Below, one piece after another: positions 18,632 through 28,466 of a stretch of 64,000 nucleotides of DNA. Below the pieces are notes generated by a model that saw only the letters and a program-made list of their open reading frames with translations, was not told where the DNA came from and did not search any database. The number at the start of each line of letters is the position of its first letter. Positions within the stretch are counted from its first letter, which is position 1. This DNA is from Legionella geestiana (GTDB lineage Bacteria; Pseudomonadota; Gammaproteobacteria; Legionellales; Legionellaceae): contig NZ_CP038271.1 in the NCBI RefSeq assembly GCF_004571195.1, positions 1,935,501-1,999,500 on the forward strand, read 5' to 3'. The translations under genes were made by a program, and so were the position numbers.

Positions 18632-18871
18632 TCAGGCGCTGTGTGTGTCTCGCTGCGCTGCGGGTTTTCTGCCACGACGACCTGGCTTACGGTTGTGCGC
18701 CTTCCATTCTTTGTCCTTTGCAAACACAAAGCGTGCCGCTTCCTCAAAAAAGAAGTCCATCTCAACACCTGCCCACGCACAGTAGCTTTGAATTTCTTCA
18801 AGAACTGCCGTATCTATCTGGGCTTTAATTTTTTGTTTTGCGTTCTGGGATTTGTTGGATATAAGCGCCAT
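18632..18871 (-). CDS. Small ribbon-helix-helix-like protein
   Basis: A protein of 79 residues. The segment KIKAQIDTAVLEEIQSYCAW has the beta-strand/helix pattern of ribbon-helix-helix DNA-binding domains, and EEAARFVFAKDKEWKAHN completes a second helix. The tail is very basic (RKPGRRGRKPAAQR), as expected for nucleic-acid contact. A Met start at 18871 is preceded by GGAAA. It is probably a small transcriptional regulator; no toxin partner is seen beside it. Confidence 0.6.
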   Translation of the reverse strand: MALISNKSQNAKQKIKAQIDTAVLEEIQSYCAWAGVEMDFFFEEAARFVFAKDKEWKAHNRKPGRRGRKPAAQRDTHSA

Positions 18872-18952
18872 GGAAGTTTCCTTTATAAAAAAAGAACCAT
18901 TTTTACTAAAAAATTAAAAATAATCAATGGCCATTATGCTATAAAGGGGAGC

Positions 18953-19435
18953 TCAATGTTTTTCATGAGATGAGGACGCGCCCTGATACGTGGCTTTAAA
19001 TCCAATATAAACCGCCACTTGATTAGAGCCATTGTAAGCCTCAAAGTCACTGATGTAGCTCCGATTATATGCACGGTTTGTTTTAAAAAAATCCCAGACC
19101 CGTTTCCAGATTTCAACCACGGCAACAGGAAGTGGGCCATTGCCATGGAAAACAAGGTAATTTCCTGTCTGAATAGAGACAGTGCTTAATTCGGTTTGTG
19201 AATAGCAGGAAGCAACGCCGGCAGTGACGGAATAAAAACCATTAACATCCGATTCATAATCAGAATAAACACCGTAGACAGTCGCTATTGCAGCTGGAGT
19301 GCCTGCATAAAACCGTTGCCAAAGGCCGGGTAGTTTCGCGGTTTTCTCATTGGCTTCATCGGTGTTTTGGGTGCGCACGCTCCAACCACTTACGGTAAAG
19401 CCTTCTATGTGTTCTATGGTTGGTACTATCAGCAT
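18953..19435 (-). CDS. GyrI-like / AraC effector-binding domain protein
   Basis: A 160-residue protein with the SOUL/GyrI-like small-molecule-binding fold. [20 protein letters not shown] is the usual first strand. [20 protein letters not shown] is the central motif, and a conserved WKRVWDFF helix precedes the last strand ([12 protein letters not shown]). Family members such as YdeE bind small hydrophobic ligands or block gyrase inhibitors. The start at 19435 is chosen because it overlaps the end of the EVE gene by a few bases, as expected for a coupled operon. It is the third gene of a VOC-EVE-GyrI set. Confidence 0.7.
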   Translation of the reverse strand: MLIVPTIEHIEGFTVSGWSVRTQNTDEANEKTAKLPGLWQRFYAGTPAAIATVYGVYSDYESDVNGFYSVTAGVASCYSQTELSTVSIQTGNYLVFHGNGPLPVAVVEIWKRVWDFFKTNRAYNRSYISDFEAYNGSNQVAVYIGFKATYQGASSSHEKH

Positions 19436-19860
19436 ATGAGGTGCTCCCTGACACACATCGCGCTAAATATCTGTTGCATATCATGCTCGCTTATTTCAAA
19501 GAGCCCAAACCGTAATTGAAAGCCCCAGTTCTTATTATTTTTTGTCCACTCTAAATGTTCAAGCAACGGCTTAATTGCAGCATCTTGTGATTCAAACCAG
19601 CATATAGCCCGTCGAAATGGATAAAAGCCATCCCCCATATCCACTGAATATGGATTACCGGGTTCAACCCGTCCTATGGCTGTGAACGACTGTAATTTAT
19701 CCCTGCCCCCAAATGTTGCGGTTGGTGAGTAATAAATAATTCTGTCATCAGGCTTCAACCGCCTTAAGGGGGTTATTTTTCCATGGCATGCCTGCATAAA
19801 ACCTCCTGCACGAGCAGTCCGAACGTGTTCCGCTGAGGCAACGGCAATCCAGCTTTTCAT
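19429..19860 (-). CDS. EVE-domain protein (UPF0310-like)
   Basis: This 143-residue protein is a single EVE domain. [16 protein letters not shown] is the first strand, followed by [20 protein letters not shown], then [17 protein letters not shown] and the C-terminal [19 protein letters not shown] domains are related to PUA and YTH folds and bind modified bases in RNA or DNA. Free-standing ones are often linked to base-modification or restriction systems. Here the neighbours are a VOC protein (4-bp overlap) and a GyrI-like protein, so a stress or detoxification operon is as likely. Confidence 0.8.
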   Translation of the reverse strand: MKSWIAVASAEHVRTARAGGFMQACHGKITPLRRLKPDDRIIYYSPTATFGGRDKLQSFTAIGRVEPGNPYSVDMGDGFYPFRRAICWFESQDAAIKPLLEHLEWTKNNKNWGFQLRFGLFEISEHDMQQIFSAMCVREHLIC

Positions 19861-20231
19861 GACGTCTGTTCTGGTGCTATAAACCGTAACCGATATCCAT
19901 CCGGGTCGAGAGCGACAAAGGTATACCCAAACGGCAGTTGAGTGGGCGGCAGGATAATACGGATATTTTTAGTGTGCCATTCGGTAAACAGTGCATTCAC
20001 TCTGTCACGGCTTTCGAGCACAAAAGCCAGTTCTCCACCGGTGTTTTTTTCGTCTACTGGCGGTAGCGCGGATGATTGTGCTTTTATCGCGAGGCTCAAA
20101 TCATTTGATAATTTAAAGCTGTGAAAAGTTCTGGATGCTTCTACAGGCGCCATGCCAAACACCTCCCGATAAAATTGGCTCGTTACAGCAAGACTGGCAG
20201 CGTAAAGCACAATCACATTTGGTTGCAGCAT
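19857..20231 (-). CDS. VOC-family (glyoxalase/bleomycin-resistance) protein
   Basis: A 124-residue protein with the paired beta-alpha-beta-beta-beta modules of the vicinal oxygen chelate fold. [20 protein letters not shown] is the first module. The second ends in [18 protein letters not shown], where the usual metal-ligand Glu position is replaced in part by polar residues. VOC proteins of this size are dioxygenases, glyoxalases or drug-binding resistance proteins; the substrate is unknown. GAGG lies before the ATG. Its stop overlaps the start of the EVE gene (ATGA), so it heads a three-gene operon. Confidence 0.8.
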   Translation of the reverse strand: MLQPNVIVLYAASLAVTSQFYREVFGMAPVEASRTFHSFKLSNDLSLAIKAQSSALPPVDEKNTGGELAFVLESRDRVNALFTEWHTKNIRIILPPTQLPFGYTFVALDPDGYRLRFIAPEQTS

Positions 20232-20413
20232 CTTCAGGTCCTCTTGAGGTTGGTTGACAGGAAGGCCTCATGGTAGCGATAAGGACTGACAGTTTTTGTC
20301 AGCAGTGTATGTGTATTTATTGGTCAATTAAGTTATGCCTGTTTGCTATAAACAGGTAACATCCCTGCGGCTTTGGAAGCACTCAGGAAAATGTTGTACG
20401 CTGAATAATGAGG

Positions 20414-20453
20414 AGGGCCTATCCTCGTTCCAAAATCTGGCTGTAAACGCGCC
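20414..20453 (-). repeat. Copy A of the dispersed ~38-bp repeat
   Basis: Matches 32815-32854 at about 31 of 40 positions in the same orientation, and the reverse complement of 12341-12376. It lies directly upstream of the copA ribosome site, in the 234-bp gap before that gene, so it may be part of the copA control region or a relic of an insertion. Confidence 0.5.
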
Positions 20454-20465
20454 TCAAGGTGAATT

Positions 20466-22664
20466 ATGACAACACACAGACAGGGACATCCGCTAAACGA
20501 GAAGGCGCACAGCCACTGTGCGCACCATGCTTCGAGGGAGGCGAACGTAGAGCCTCTGCCTGAGGATACCGTCTTTATCTGCCCCATGCATCCACAAATC
20601 CGTCAAATGTCACCTGGTAATTGCCCCATTTGCGGCATGGCGCTTGAGCCTGAAAAAATAAGCGTTAAAGAACATGAGCACTCAGAATATCGAGAAATGT
20701 TTTTGCGTTTTATGATTGCGTTTTTGGCAAGTATTCCGGTGGTCGTTCTGGCCATGGGAGAGCACTGGCTGGTGGCGTCTTTTTCAACGTCATTATCGCT
20801 GTGGCTGCAGGCGGCATTGACCTCGGTTGTGGTCTGGGGGTGTGGCTGGCCTTTCTTTAAAAGGGGCTGGCAGTCTCTGCGCACGCGTCACTTGAACATG
20901 TTTACCTTGATTGCTCTTGGTACCGGAGTGGCATGGGGATACAGCATGGTTGCCATGTTTTTCCCGCAATGGCTGCCGGGAACCTTGCGCATGGATGGTA
21001 CGCCGGTATATTTCGAAGCCGCTGCGGTCGTTATAACGCTGGTGCTTTTGGGGCAGGTATTGGAGCTTAAGGCGCGTGAACGTACGGGGGATGCGGTTCG
21101 CGCACTGCTTCATTTAAATCCTGATATTGCGCATCGCTTAAACGAACAGAACATTGAGGAAGATGTCACCCTTGATAAGGTGCAGACCTCAGACCGACTG
21201 CTGGTGCGTCCTGGCGAGAAAATTCCCGTTGATGGGGTGGTTATCGGCGGACAAAGTGAAGTAGATGAGTCCATGCTGACTGGCGAATCGAGGCTTGTGC
21301 CGAAGGAGGCTGGCAGCAGGGTGATTGGAGGAACCCTTAATCTGGAGGGCAGCCTCACGGTAAAAGCCGATTATGTTGGCAAGGATACGTTACTGGCACG
21401 CATTATTGCTCAGGTTAATGAGGCGCAACGCAGCCAGGCTCCTGTTCAGCGGCTGGTAGATGAAGTGTCGGGATGGTTTGTACCGCTTGTTTTGGGGGTG
21501 GCGGTGCTTTCTTTTTGTGTCTGGTTTTTTACAGGCCCCGAACCATCGCTGAGTTATGCGTTAATGGCCGCAATTTCTGTATTGATTATTGCCTGTCCAT
21601 GCGCACTGGGGCTTGCAACACCGATGTCCATTATGGTAGCGATTGGCGAGGGGGCGCGGCGCGGCATATTAATTAAAAATGCCGCGTCTTTAGAGCAGTT
21701 ACGAAAAATTACCACGCTGGTCGTGGACAAAACCGGCACATTAACTGAGGGGCATCCGGCGTTAATTCAAATTATTCCGATGGGGGATTGGACGGAAGAG
21801 CTACTTTTATGCCTTGCCGCATCTTTGGAGCATCACAGTGAGCATCCGCTTGCAAAAGCCATTCGTAAGGAAGCGTTAAACCGCGGAATATCGCTTAAAG
21901 AGGCCGTCAATTTTCAGGCCGTAAGGGGCAAGGGGGCTCAGGCAGACATTGAGGGGCTGACGGTTGCTGCTGGTAATGTAGACTGGCTGTCTGTGGCACC
22001 CGATGCTATTTCAGATGCCGCCCGCAGCGCACAAAAAGAAGGTGCCACGCTGATATTTTTAACCATCAATAAGGCATTGGCCGGACTTTTTATTGTGGCA
22101 GACAGGCTTAAGGAATCCAGTCAAAAAGCGATTGCCTCACTCACCGAGAAGGGCATTAACGTCATTATGCTGACTGGCGATGCTCGAGAGACAGCGAGAG
22201 CAATTGCCGCGCGCCTTGGTATTCAAGAGGTTATCGCTGAAGTCCTGCCTGATGAAAAAAGTGATGTAATCGCTCAACTGCAGCAAAAAGGGCAGATTGT
22301 TGCCATGGTTGGGGATGGCGTCAATGATGCGATTGCTCTCACAAAAGCTGATATCGGCATAGCCATGGGGACAGGCAGCGACACAGCGATTGAAAGTGCT
22401 GGAATGACGCTTTTATCAGGTGATTTAAACAAACTCTCAGAGGCGTACGCGTTATCAGTGCATACGGTTAACAACATCCGACAAAATTTATTCTTTGCGT
22501 TTGTGTATAACGCATTGGGAGTACCGGTTGCCGCAGGCATTCTTTATCCGTTTACAGGAATTCTGCTAAACCCGATGATAGCAGGCGCTGCCATGGCGCT
22601 TAGCTCAGTATCCGTCATCGTCAATGCTTTGCGCCTGCGCAAACAAATGCCGGCATCTTCATGA
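20466..22664 (+). CDS. copA: Copper-exporting P1B ATPase CopA
   Basis: This 732-residue Cu(I) exporter is close in length to the structurally characterised L. pneumophila CopA. A His-rich N terminus ([11 protein letters not shown]) leads into a heavy-metal-binding domain with CPMHP and CPICGM motifs. The TM platform follows, then the actuator loop ([14 protein letters not shown]), the copper-binding CPC motif ([15 protein letters not shown]), the phosphorylation site [13 protein letters not shown], and the HP locus ([12 protein letters not shown]). The last TMs carry the Cu-site Asn/Tyr ([12 protein letters not shown]) and Met-Ser ([15 protein letters not shown]). One oddity is that the hinge motif reads [10 protein letters not shown] where GDGxNDxP is nearly invariant. 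AAGGTG lies before the ATG. Confidence 0.95.
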   Translation: MTTHRQGHPLNEKAHSHCAHHASREANVEPLPEDTVFICPMHPQIRQMSPGNCPICGMALEPEKISVKEHEHSEYREMFLRFMIAFLASIPVVVLAMGEHWLVASFSTSLSLWLQAALTSVVVWGCGWPFFKRGWQSLRTRHLNMFTLIALGTGVAWGYSMVAMFFPQWLPGTLRMDGTPVYFEAAAVVITLVLLGQVLELKARERTGDAVRALLHLNPDIAHRLNEQNIEEDVTLDKVQTSDRLLVRPGEKIPVDGVVIGGQSEVDESMLTGESRLVPKEAGSRVIGGTLNLEGSLTVKADYVGKDTLLARIIAQVNEAQRSQAPVQRLVDEVSGWFVPLVLGVAVLSFCVWFFTGPEPSLSYALMAAISVLIIACPCALGLATPMSIMVAIGEGARRGILIKNAASLEQLRKITTLVVDKTGTLTEGHPALIQIIPMGDWTEELLLCLAASLEHHSEHPLAKAIRKEALNRGISLKEAVNFQAVRGKGAQADIEGLTVAAGNVDWLSVAPDAISDAARSAQKEGATLIFLTINKALAGLFIVADRLKESSQKAIASLTEKGINVIMLTGDARETARAIAARLGIQEVIAEVLPDEKSDVIAQLQQKGQIVAMVGDGVNDAIALTKADIGIAMGTGSDTAIESAGMTLLSGDLNKLSEAYALSVHTVNNIRQNLFFAFVYNALGVPVAAGILYPFTGILLNPMIAGAAMALSSVSVIVNALRLRKQMPASS

Positions 22665-22746
22665 GTCTTATGATTTTGCTTTGCAGTCAGGCCGCATCCT
22701 CATTCATCAAGTCTGCCCCTTGCTGTTTGTCCGATTTTGGAAAATG

Positions 22747-24615
22747 TCAGCTTCGCCTGTCTAGAGTGGATGAGGCCGGTAGAGTGTGGATGTGATGCTC
22801 CCCAATAATCCGCTGAGCTTCTTTCAACGCCCGATAATAACCAGAGTGCATTGGGTTTTCCTGGCGTGGCAGATTGATTGGCGCGGAGTTATACCAGCGG
22901 TTTTGAGAATGCCAGTCTTTCTGCTGGTTGGCAAATATTCTGTCAAGCGCGAATAGACGGTTTTTTGCCATAAACATCGGCTCATTTACTTGATTTTCCA
23001 TTAACGCCAATTGATTTTCAATAATTAGGCCAATCTGTGCCAGTGTATCGGCACGTTGAATGGTCTGTATCACATGCCTTGCGCGTGCATCATGGTGATG
23101 ACCAAAAAGAGACAGCTTCCACCAGGAAGTATATTCTCGCAGCGCGTCACAAATCTGTTGTCTGGCTGTTGACAGAATGTGTACATCGGTGTTCACCGGA
23201 TAAATAATCTGCTCCAGTGCATCAAGATGGGCTTTTTTTGTAGCCTTCGACCAGTCAATCACACGTTCCAGGTGGTCTTTATACGCATGGTAAGCGGAGT
23301 TCGATGCGAATTTCCCCTGATGAGAGAACATAAAATACTCACGCCGTTCTCTTGGGATGGACGCAAGCATTCTGCAAAACACTTCAGGATGTAAACTTGA
23401 AGCCAGTTCGTTTATAAAAGTAGTGCTATCCCACGATGTATTCGGCTCCAGAATGTTATATGTGTGAGAAAACTCAAAGGGCTGGCCGGTTCCAAGGAGC
23501 CTCCCTGTGCAGGTGAGTGTTTCCTCCTCTGGAGAAAAGTGAAAGGCGAGGGTATCTTCATCAATCAGTTTATCAATGGAAATTATATCTGCGAGATGGA
23601 TATCATTCGGATAGGCAATGAATAACCTTCTGACAAGCATTCTCAGTTGGCGGCGATTATTGGAGTAACAGTCAAAGCTGTCAAAATTTCTTAGAATATT
23701 GCGTGAGTAATTTTTATAAATTTCAAAGAGAAGCTCGAGCTCATCATCACCCGCATCATGTGCATGATACGATTTATAAAAATCCAGTACATTTGGCGCT
23801 TGCTGACGAACTTCCTCGGTGCGCAGAAATGCCAGTATTTTTTGCGGCAATAAAGGCCTCAGTACAGCTGGATTGATGTCTATTAATCTAATAAAAAGTT
23901 CTATATCAACGCCATACGGATAATACTGTAAAAACCCCATGTTCATCGAGGGGTATTCACGTGAATTATATAGCATGCTGGATAATGCACTGTTCTTATT
24001 GTTGAGCAGAGTCATAATGGCGTCTTTGCCGGCATAGCACAAATTTTTAAAGCTTAAACTTCCCTTAAAGCCAGCGTCCACTATTTCCGGATTGTTTCGA
24101 CATTCAGGCGCCAAATGAGACAGGTTAATATCTTCGAATACATAAAGCAGTATTTTTAATATTTCATCAGCATAGGAATGTTGGAGAAAATGAGCGTTGC
24201 AATTATAAAATTCTGTATATATTTGCCAAACATGCTTTTGCATTTCCCTGTTAAGCCGAAGATTTCTCATGCGTTGATTGGCAACGTTGATTTTTCTTTG
24301 TTTAGGATTAACAGAGCGAGAATTTGTGTGAGCGTTTTTTTGTTGGCTTTTTGAGGTACCCGCTTCATTTTGCGAAAAAGCCCGTGGCAGTTGTGACGCA
24401 TCAATAAAAGTGTTGTATTCCAACCTTTTATCAGGGTCAATAAGCGTATCATAAGCCTCTTTGGCAAGCTTAAATAACGCGCCATCAGAGCCAGGGTTTC
24501 TATCAGGATGCGTTAATTTTGCTATTCTTCGATAAGCACTTTTTACATCAGCAGCAGTGGCTTCTCTATCAATAGCCAAAATGCTGTAGTAATTATTCTC
24601 TATACTGAAATGCAT
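22747..24615 (-). CDS. J-domain protein with a large unknown C-terminal region
   Basis: A 622-residue protein. Residues ~8-70 are a canonical DnaJ J-domain (YYSILAIDREATAADVKSAY, with the essential HPD in LTHPDRNPGSD), which stimulates Hsp70 ATPase. It lacks the Gly/Phe region, zinc fingers and C-terminal peptide-binding barrels of DnaJ. About 500 residues of unrecognised, largely helical sequence follow. GAGG precedes the ATG. Such J-domain plus unknown-domain proteins in Legionella are candidate secreted effectors that could recruit host or bacterial Hsp70. It is equally possible that it is a specialised internal co-chaperone. It is convergent with copA. Confidence 0.75.
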   Translation of the reverse strand: MHFSIENNYYSILAIDREATAADVKSAYRRIAKLTHPDRNPGSDGALFKLAKEAYDTLIDPDKRLEYNTFIDASQLPRAFSQNEAGTSKSQQKNAHTNSRSVNPKQRKINVANQRMRNLRLNREMQKHVWQIYTEFYNCNAHFLQHSYADEILKILLYVFEDINLSHLAPECRNNPEIVDAGFKGSLSFKNLCYAGKDAIMTLLNNKNSALSSMLYNSREYPSMNMGFLQYYPYGVDIELFIRLIDINPAVLRPLLPQKILAFLRTEEVRQQAPNVLDFYKSYHAHDAGDDELELLFEIYKNYSRNILRNFDSFDCYSNNRRQLRMLVRRLFIAYPNDIHLADIISIDKLIDEDTLAFHFSPEEETLTCTGRLLGTGQPFEFSHTYNILEPNTSWDSTTFINELASSLHPEVFCRMLASIPRERREYFMFSHQGKFASNSAYHAYKDHLERVIDWSKATKKAHLDALEQIIYPVNTDVHILSTARQQICDALREYTSWWKLSLFGHHHDARARHVIQTIQRADTLAQIGLIIENQLALMENQVNEPMFMAKNRLFALDRIFANQQKDWHSQNRWYNSAPINLPRQENPMHSGYYRALKEAQRIIGEHHIHTLPASSTLDRRS

Positions 24616-24673
24616 GCTATATCCTCGCCACGTTGACTGTATAAAAATTGAACTTAAATGCCTTGAAGTATCG

Positions 24674-25005
24674 CCGTTTCAACAGTGAAGTGCAACAGTG
24701 AAACCAGAGCTTATTCCCGCAAAGAAGACTTCGTTAGGTGTTCTGTATTTTAGCACTTTTCTTGGACGGTTGTTCAAGCGGTCTTGGATTTCCTGAATCT
24801 GTTCATCTGTCACCATTCGCAAATTGGTGGATTTTGGTAAATATTGTCGTATTAAGCCGTTAGCATGCTCGTTCAATCCTCGCTCCCAGGAGTGGCAGGG
24901 CGTAGCGAAATAACACATTGTATTTAAATCAGCAGCCATAGCGATGTGCTCCGCGAATTCCTTTCCATTATCAAAGGTGATTGACTGCGCCGGATGGGGT
25001 AGATT
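24674..25005 (-). pseudogene. IS30-family transposase remnant (C-terminal part and one end)
   Basis: The minus strand encodes the C-terminal third of an IS30 transposase: QSITFDNGKEFAEH (second catalytic Asp region), CHSWERGLNEHANGLIRQYL (with the catalytic Glu), then RLNNRPRKVLKYRTPNEVF. It ends at a stop inside the terminal repeat at 24674-24703 (TTTCAACAGTGAAGTGCAAC). This end resembles the end of the other IS30 copy at 63483. The N-terminal two thirds are missing, so it is inactive. It marks the junction where composition shifts from GC-rich to AT-rich. Confidence 0.85.
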
Positions 25006-25064
25006 TGTTTCATCTGGGTGGATATTTGCCTATAATAGGCGCACTTTAAACCGAGGGCGCCTCA

Positions 25065-25397
25065 ATGAAAACCATTAAATCGATGTTCTTACTGTTAGCG
25101 GTATGTGGGATGGCTGCGTGTAACACCACAATTTATCCTGAGGAAAATAATACCTTTTCATCAGTCACTACTTCATCCATGCAAACATCAGCCGAGTCAA
25201 ATGCCCTAAAGGATGCTGAGAAGCATTGTAAAAAAGCCGGGAAGCGCTTAACGGTTATTAATCATCAGACGCAATATAACGGCACGACAACGGGCAATAA
25301 AATTGTCGGCGCGATTGTAGGTGGAGTAATAGGCATGCCTAATCCCGCTATTTCTGACAATAACTATACGGTTAAAATGCGTTTCCGTTGCGTATGA
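25065..25397 (+). CDS. Small lipoprotein with glycine-zipper segment
   Basis: This 110-residue protein has a lipoprotein signal peptide with a lipobox (VCGMAACNTTIYPEE, Cys near residue 19). KIVGAIVGGVIGMPNP is a short glycine-zipper-like hydrophobic segment, and the C terminus is a small conserved-looking beta region (NNYTVKMRFRCV). It is probably anchored in the outer membrane. A consensus -10 (TATAAT, 25031-25036) lies just upstream. The function is unknown. Confidence 0.7.
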   Translation: MKTIKSMFLLLAVCGMAACNTTIYPEENNTFSSVTTSSMQTSAESNALKDAEKHCKKAGKRLTVINHQTQYNGTTTGNKIVGAIVGGVIGMPNPAISDNNYTVKMRFRCV

Positions 25398-25540
25398 CAG
25401 CCAGCCGATGAAACCTGCTCTGACAGCAAGATTTCTAAAGGCGTGCAGGCTTTGCCGGAGGCTATCGTTTCTATTTTGCTTTGGTTTGGTGAATCCAGGA
25501 CAGGTCTTTTACGCTCCAGTTTATCTCGTGATGACAGCAT

Positions 25541-26701
25541 CTAGAACAATACACCAGTTTCAATAAGTAACCGTCCCTGCGAGTGATTCGTGCCATTCTG
25601 ACCAAAGGCCGAACCTGCGGTAATATTATCCGCCATTACAAGAGATGCCTCACCCCGCGCAAAAAAGATGCCTCGCTGGCAGGTTGGTGTCAGTGTTAGC
25701 GACCAGGCATTACTGCCGGGACCATAGGTGACGTTGGTCCTGCCTTTTGTGTTAATATATTCAGCGCGACCTGTGATGCTCCAATAAGTATTCAAAACAT
25801 ATTTTGTCGCTAAGGCAACGCCATAAGTTGATGCTGAGTCCAGCAGACCAATATTGATATCTTTTGGGACATGCGTAAATTGTAATGTAGGACTTATCGT
25901 CAATCTGCCAAATGTGTAAGAATAAATCAAATCATAAATCTGGCTATTATTTTGCGCTAATGGAGTTACTAAAGTGGATTCAGGGTCATGTTTGATGTTG
26001 CCGGAAGCAACCAGGTTTAAGCTGTTATTTGAATTAACAGCATAACTTACCAGCCCTGAAAGCCAGTTAAGCCGCCCCGAATAAAAACCATCGCTTAAGG
26101 CAATCGAGCCACTCAAAGCCCCTTGGTTGTAATTCATTTGTACACCGCGATTCACCGCATTAGTCTGATTCCACAACAAGCCATGCTCAATATTATAATT
26201 TTGGAAGATAAAGGTATTTTCAGCGCCAATAAGTGTAAATAACTTGCCTGCCATTACTGAAAAATTATCACCGGGAGCCAATTTGATAAAAGCAACTGGG
26301 ACGGGGCCAAAAAAATCACGAGTCGTATCGTCCATGCGTAGATAAGGAGTGTCAAGAGATGGCAAAGAATAACCACCAGCCTGAACATAAAATTGGAAAA
26401 AGCCTTTATTATTCTGAATAAACAGTTGGCCATTATCTAAATCCAGCAGAGAGCCGGGGTTACCAGCTACAGGATGATTTTGCCACAGGCCAAGGCCGCT
26501 TATGATGCCGTTGATATAAATCCTGTCGAGCGGGCCAGCTTCAATATCTAACGAATTAGAGTTAACAACAAGAGGGCCAGTTGAAGCGGGGTAGGATAAA
26601 GAAACTGAAGTTTTTTCAGCTTCTATTGTCTCAGCCCATGATGGCATTATTAGAGCGCTAAAAGCAGTACAAAGTAAAACTTGAATAATAGATTTTTTCA
26701 T
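25541..26701 (-). CDS. Outer-membrane beta-barrel porin (bbp2 / OmpL-like)
   Basis: A protein of 386 residues with a signal peptide (MKKSIIQVLLCTAFSALIMPSWA). The mature part is a run of alternating hydrophobic beta-strands and ends in Phe (LLIETGVLF), the outer-membrane assembly signal. Aromatic, Gly- and Asn-rich strands such as GFFQFYVQAGGYSLPSLD and the segment GKLFTLIGAENTFIFQNYN match the putative porin-2/OmpL-like family. The likely role is a general or specific outer-membrane channel; the substrate is unknown. It is transcribed away from the 27 kb pair. Confidence 0.75.
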   Translation of the reverse strand: MKKSIIQVLLCTAFSALIMPSWAETIEAEKTSVSLSYPASTGPLVVNSNSLDIEAGPLDRIYINGIISGLGLWQNHPVAGNPGSLLDLDNGQLFIQNNKGFFQFYVQAGGYSLPSLDTPYLRMDDTTRDFFGPVPVAFIKLAPGDNFSVMAGKLFTLIGAENTFIFQNYNIEHGLLWNQTNAVNRGVQMNYNQGALSGSIALSDGFYSGRLNWLSGLVSYAVNSNNSLNLVASGNIKHDPESTLVTPLAQNNSQIYDLIYSYTFGRLTISPTLQFTHVPKDINIGLLDSASTYGVALATKYVLNTYWSITGRAEYINTKGRTNVTYGPGSNAWSLTLTPTCQRGIFFARGEASLVMADNITAGSAFGQNGTNHSQGRLLIETGVLF

Positions 26702-27183
26702 GCTCTTACTGGCTGAGCCTGCAAATAACTCTTTGTAACTGACATGTTAATCCTCTCCTCAAAAAAGAGCCATCCAATTTCGATAGAAGAAGCCATAGTG
26801 TCAGTCCTTGCATGGCAAGACACTCCCCGGTGTGGTGATTACTGTTATCGATTTTTCTATAACGCTACAAAAAAATCCCTGTATCGCATGATACTGCGAG
26901 ACATCTTTGTTGGGGCAGTAGATGCGGCGTAGTTCATTAAATTTATTCTGTTAAGTAATCAAAATTTACATCTTTTGAGTGAGTTTTACATAAACCAGCG
27001 CCCTGGTGCTTTGATGAATGCCATCTGTGTAACTGAAACCGTGGCTGGCGTTCCCTGAGTCACGCATGGTATCGATAAGTAATACCATAAGTTTAAAAAT
27101 TCGAGTATTTTACCAAATTAATTGCCATGTAGTCGCATAATGCTATCCTGCGTTTGATTTAACCGAAAACAAACGAGGAATAT
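26702..27183. other. Intergenic region without a recognisable gene
   Basis: These 482 bp separate the divergent porin and small secreted-protein genes. A 62-codon open frame at 26744-26932 has no family resemblance and no ribosome site. The region probably holds the two promoters. No convincing -35/-10 pair, repeat or RNA gene could be pointed out. Confidence 0.4.
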
Positions 27184-27582
27184 ATGTTTAAGAAAAGCGT
27201 ACTGTTATTTGCAATTACTACCCAACTTTTTGCAGCTCCCGTGGGTAGTCAAGGATCGGTAGCCAGCAGCATGTTATCAAGCGAAGGATTGGGTAATATT
27301 GCCTATGGCAGCAGTCAATTATTAAGTGCAGGCAGTCAATTATCCGTAACAGCAATTAAAACTGTTGGGGATTTCACCTTCATTACCTTAAAAAGTGCTG
27401 GCCACTCGGCTTTTGTCACGCTTCGCGTTGCGAGACACGTTTCTGGCAATGTATTGCTGGGAGTAGGTCAAACGGTCCACGTTGTTACAACGGGAGCCGG
27501 GCAGCTTTTAATTTCATCCGGTCAGGTCATTGCTTTTTTACCCAATGAAATGGGTAAAAGTCTTTTATACAGCGCCATTTAA
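27184..27582 (+). CDS. Small secreted hydrophobic protein, unknown
   Basis: A 132-residue protein with a signal peptide (MFKKSVLLFAITTQLFAAP). The mature part is rich in Gly, Ser, Val and small residues, and two short repeats are visible (SSQLLSAGSQLS; GQLLISSGQ). The composition resembles amphipathic surface or membrane-inserting proteins. GAGGAA lies 5 bp before the start. The next gene begins 14 bp downstream with its own GAGGAG, so the two form an operon with the DUF2145 protein. The function is unknown. Confidence 0.65.
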   Translation: MFKKSVLLFAITTQLFAAPVGSQGSVASSMLSSEGLGNIAYGSSQLLSAGSQLSVTAIKTVGDFTFITLKSAGHSAFVTLRVARHVSGNVLLGVGQTVHVVTTGAGQLLISSGQVIAFLPNEMGKSLLYSAI

Positions 27583-27596
27583 AACGAGGAGCATTA

Positions 27597-28394
27597 ATGA
27601 TGAATAACATCAATAAAACGCTTCTGTCAGGCCTTGTATTGTTCATGACAGCTGAAACGGGGTTCGCAGGGAATGCCTGCGAACAAACTCACATTAAACC
27701 GCAGCTTTATCTTGATGCAGGCAAAAAGGCATTGGAGGTACAAAACCAATTAAATCATTTGAATCCCAGGGTCGCATTAATCGCAAGGGCAGGTACAAAT
27801 TTAAAACATTATGGCCAGCATTACAGCCATGTTGGATTTGTTGTTAAAAACTACCCCGGAAAAAAAGGGAAATGGACAATTGTACATCTCCTTAATCAAT
27901 GTGAGGTGCCTAAATCCTCTATCTATCAACAAGGATTAATGAATTTTTTCATGGATGATCTTTACACCTTTGACTATCAAATTACCATCCCTAAAGAGGC
28001 TGTCCAGGAAAAGCTATACGAGACTCTGGTATCGCTTCAAAAGCAATCGTTACATAACAGTTCTTACAGCATGATTGCCTATCCATTTTCTACAAAATAT
28101 CAAAACTCGAATCAATGGGTATTAGAAGTTATTGCCTCGTCAATGAATCCTCAATCAGCACATACACGTCAAGCTGCACAAGCGTATTTGCATAAAACGC
28201 ACTTTAAGGCATCCCTTATTAAGATTGACGGTTTTTCTAAATTTGGCGCCTCCTTGTTTAGTCGTCATGTTCGATTTGATGATCATCCTCTAGAGGAGCA
28301 GCGCAGGAATACAGTATCCACCGTTACGGTATCTTCAGTCGTTGATTACTTGCGTGAACAACATTACTTAAAAAGTAATATCGCCTATCAGTGA
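27597..28394 (+). CDS. DUF2145-family secreted protein
   Basis: This 265-residue protein has a signal peptide ending FMTAETGFAGNA. The body matches DUF2145: VALIARAGTNLKHYGQHYSH (conserved Arg/Gly and His), VGFVVKN, TIVHLLNQC, then YQITIPKEAVQEKLYETL and a late SNQWVLEVIAS. The His and Cys residues and the VHLLN segment recall NlpC/P60-like papain-fold enzymes; catalysis is not established. It is the second gene of a two-gene operon and is followed 72 bp later by the LplT-Aas fusion gene. Confidence 0.8.
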   Translation: MMNNINKTLLSGLVLFMTAETGFAGNACEQTHIKPQLYLDAGKKALEVQNQLNHLNPRVALIARAGTNLKHYGQHYSHVGFVVKNYPGKKGKWTIVHLLNQCEVPKSSIYQQGLMNFFMDDLYTFDYQITIPKEAVQEKLYETLVSLQKQSLHNSSYSMIAYPFSTKYQNSNQWVLEVIASSMNPQSAHTRQAAQAYLHKTHFKASLIKIDGFSKFGASLFSRHVRFDDHPLEEQRRNTVSTVTVSSVVDYLREQHYLKSNIAYQ

Positions 28395-28433
28395 TCAACT
28401 AATCACAAATATGTAATTAAAAAACCACTTGGG

Positions 28434-28445
28434 TTACAATTAGAC
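28434..28445 (+). promoter_or_regulatory. 12-bp motif shared with the XRE gene promoter
   Basis: TTACAATTAGAC lies 21 bp before the aas-fusion start. The identical 12-mer occurs upstream of the convergent XRE regulator gene on the other strand (32702-32713). It includes a -10-like TACAAT. It could be a shared promoter element or an operator of the regulator. Confidence 0.4.
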
Positions 28446-28466
28446 CATTTAGAATTTGAGGTATCT

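Noticed and set aside
26744-26932. Possible 62-residue gene in the porin upstream region
   Set aside because: No ribosome site, no recognisable family, Cys/aromatic-rich composition unlike a real small protein.
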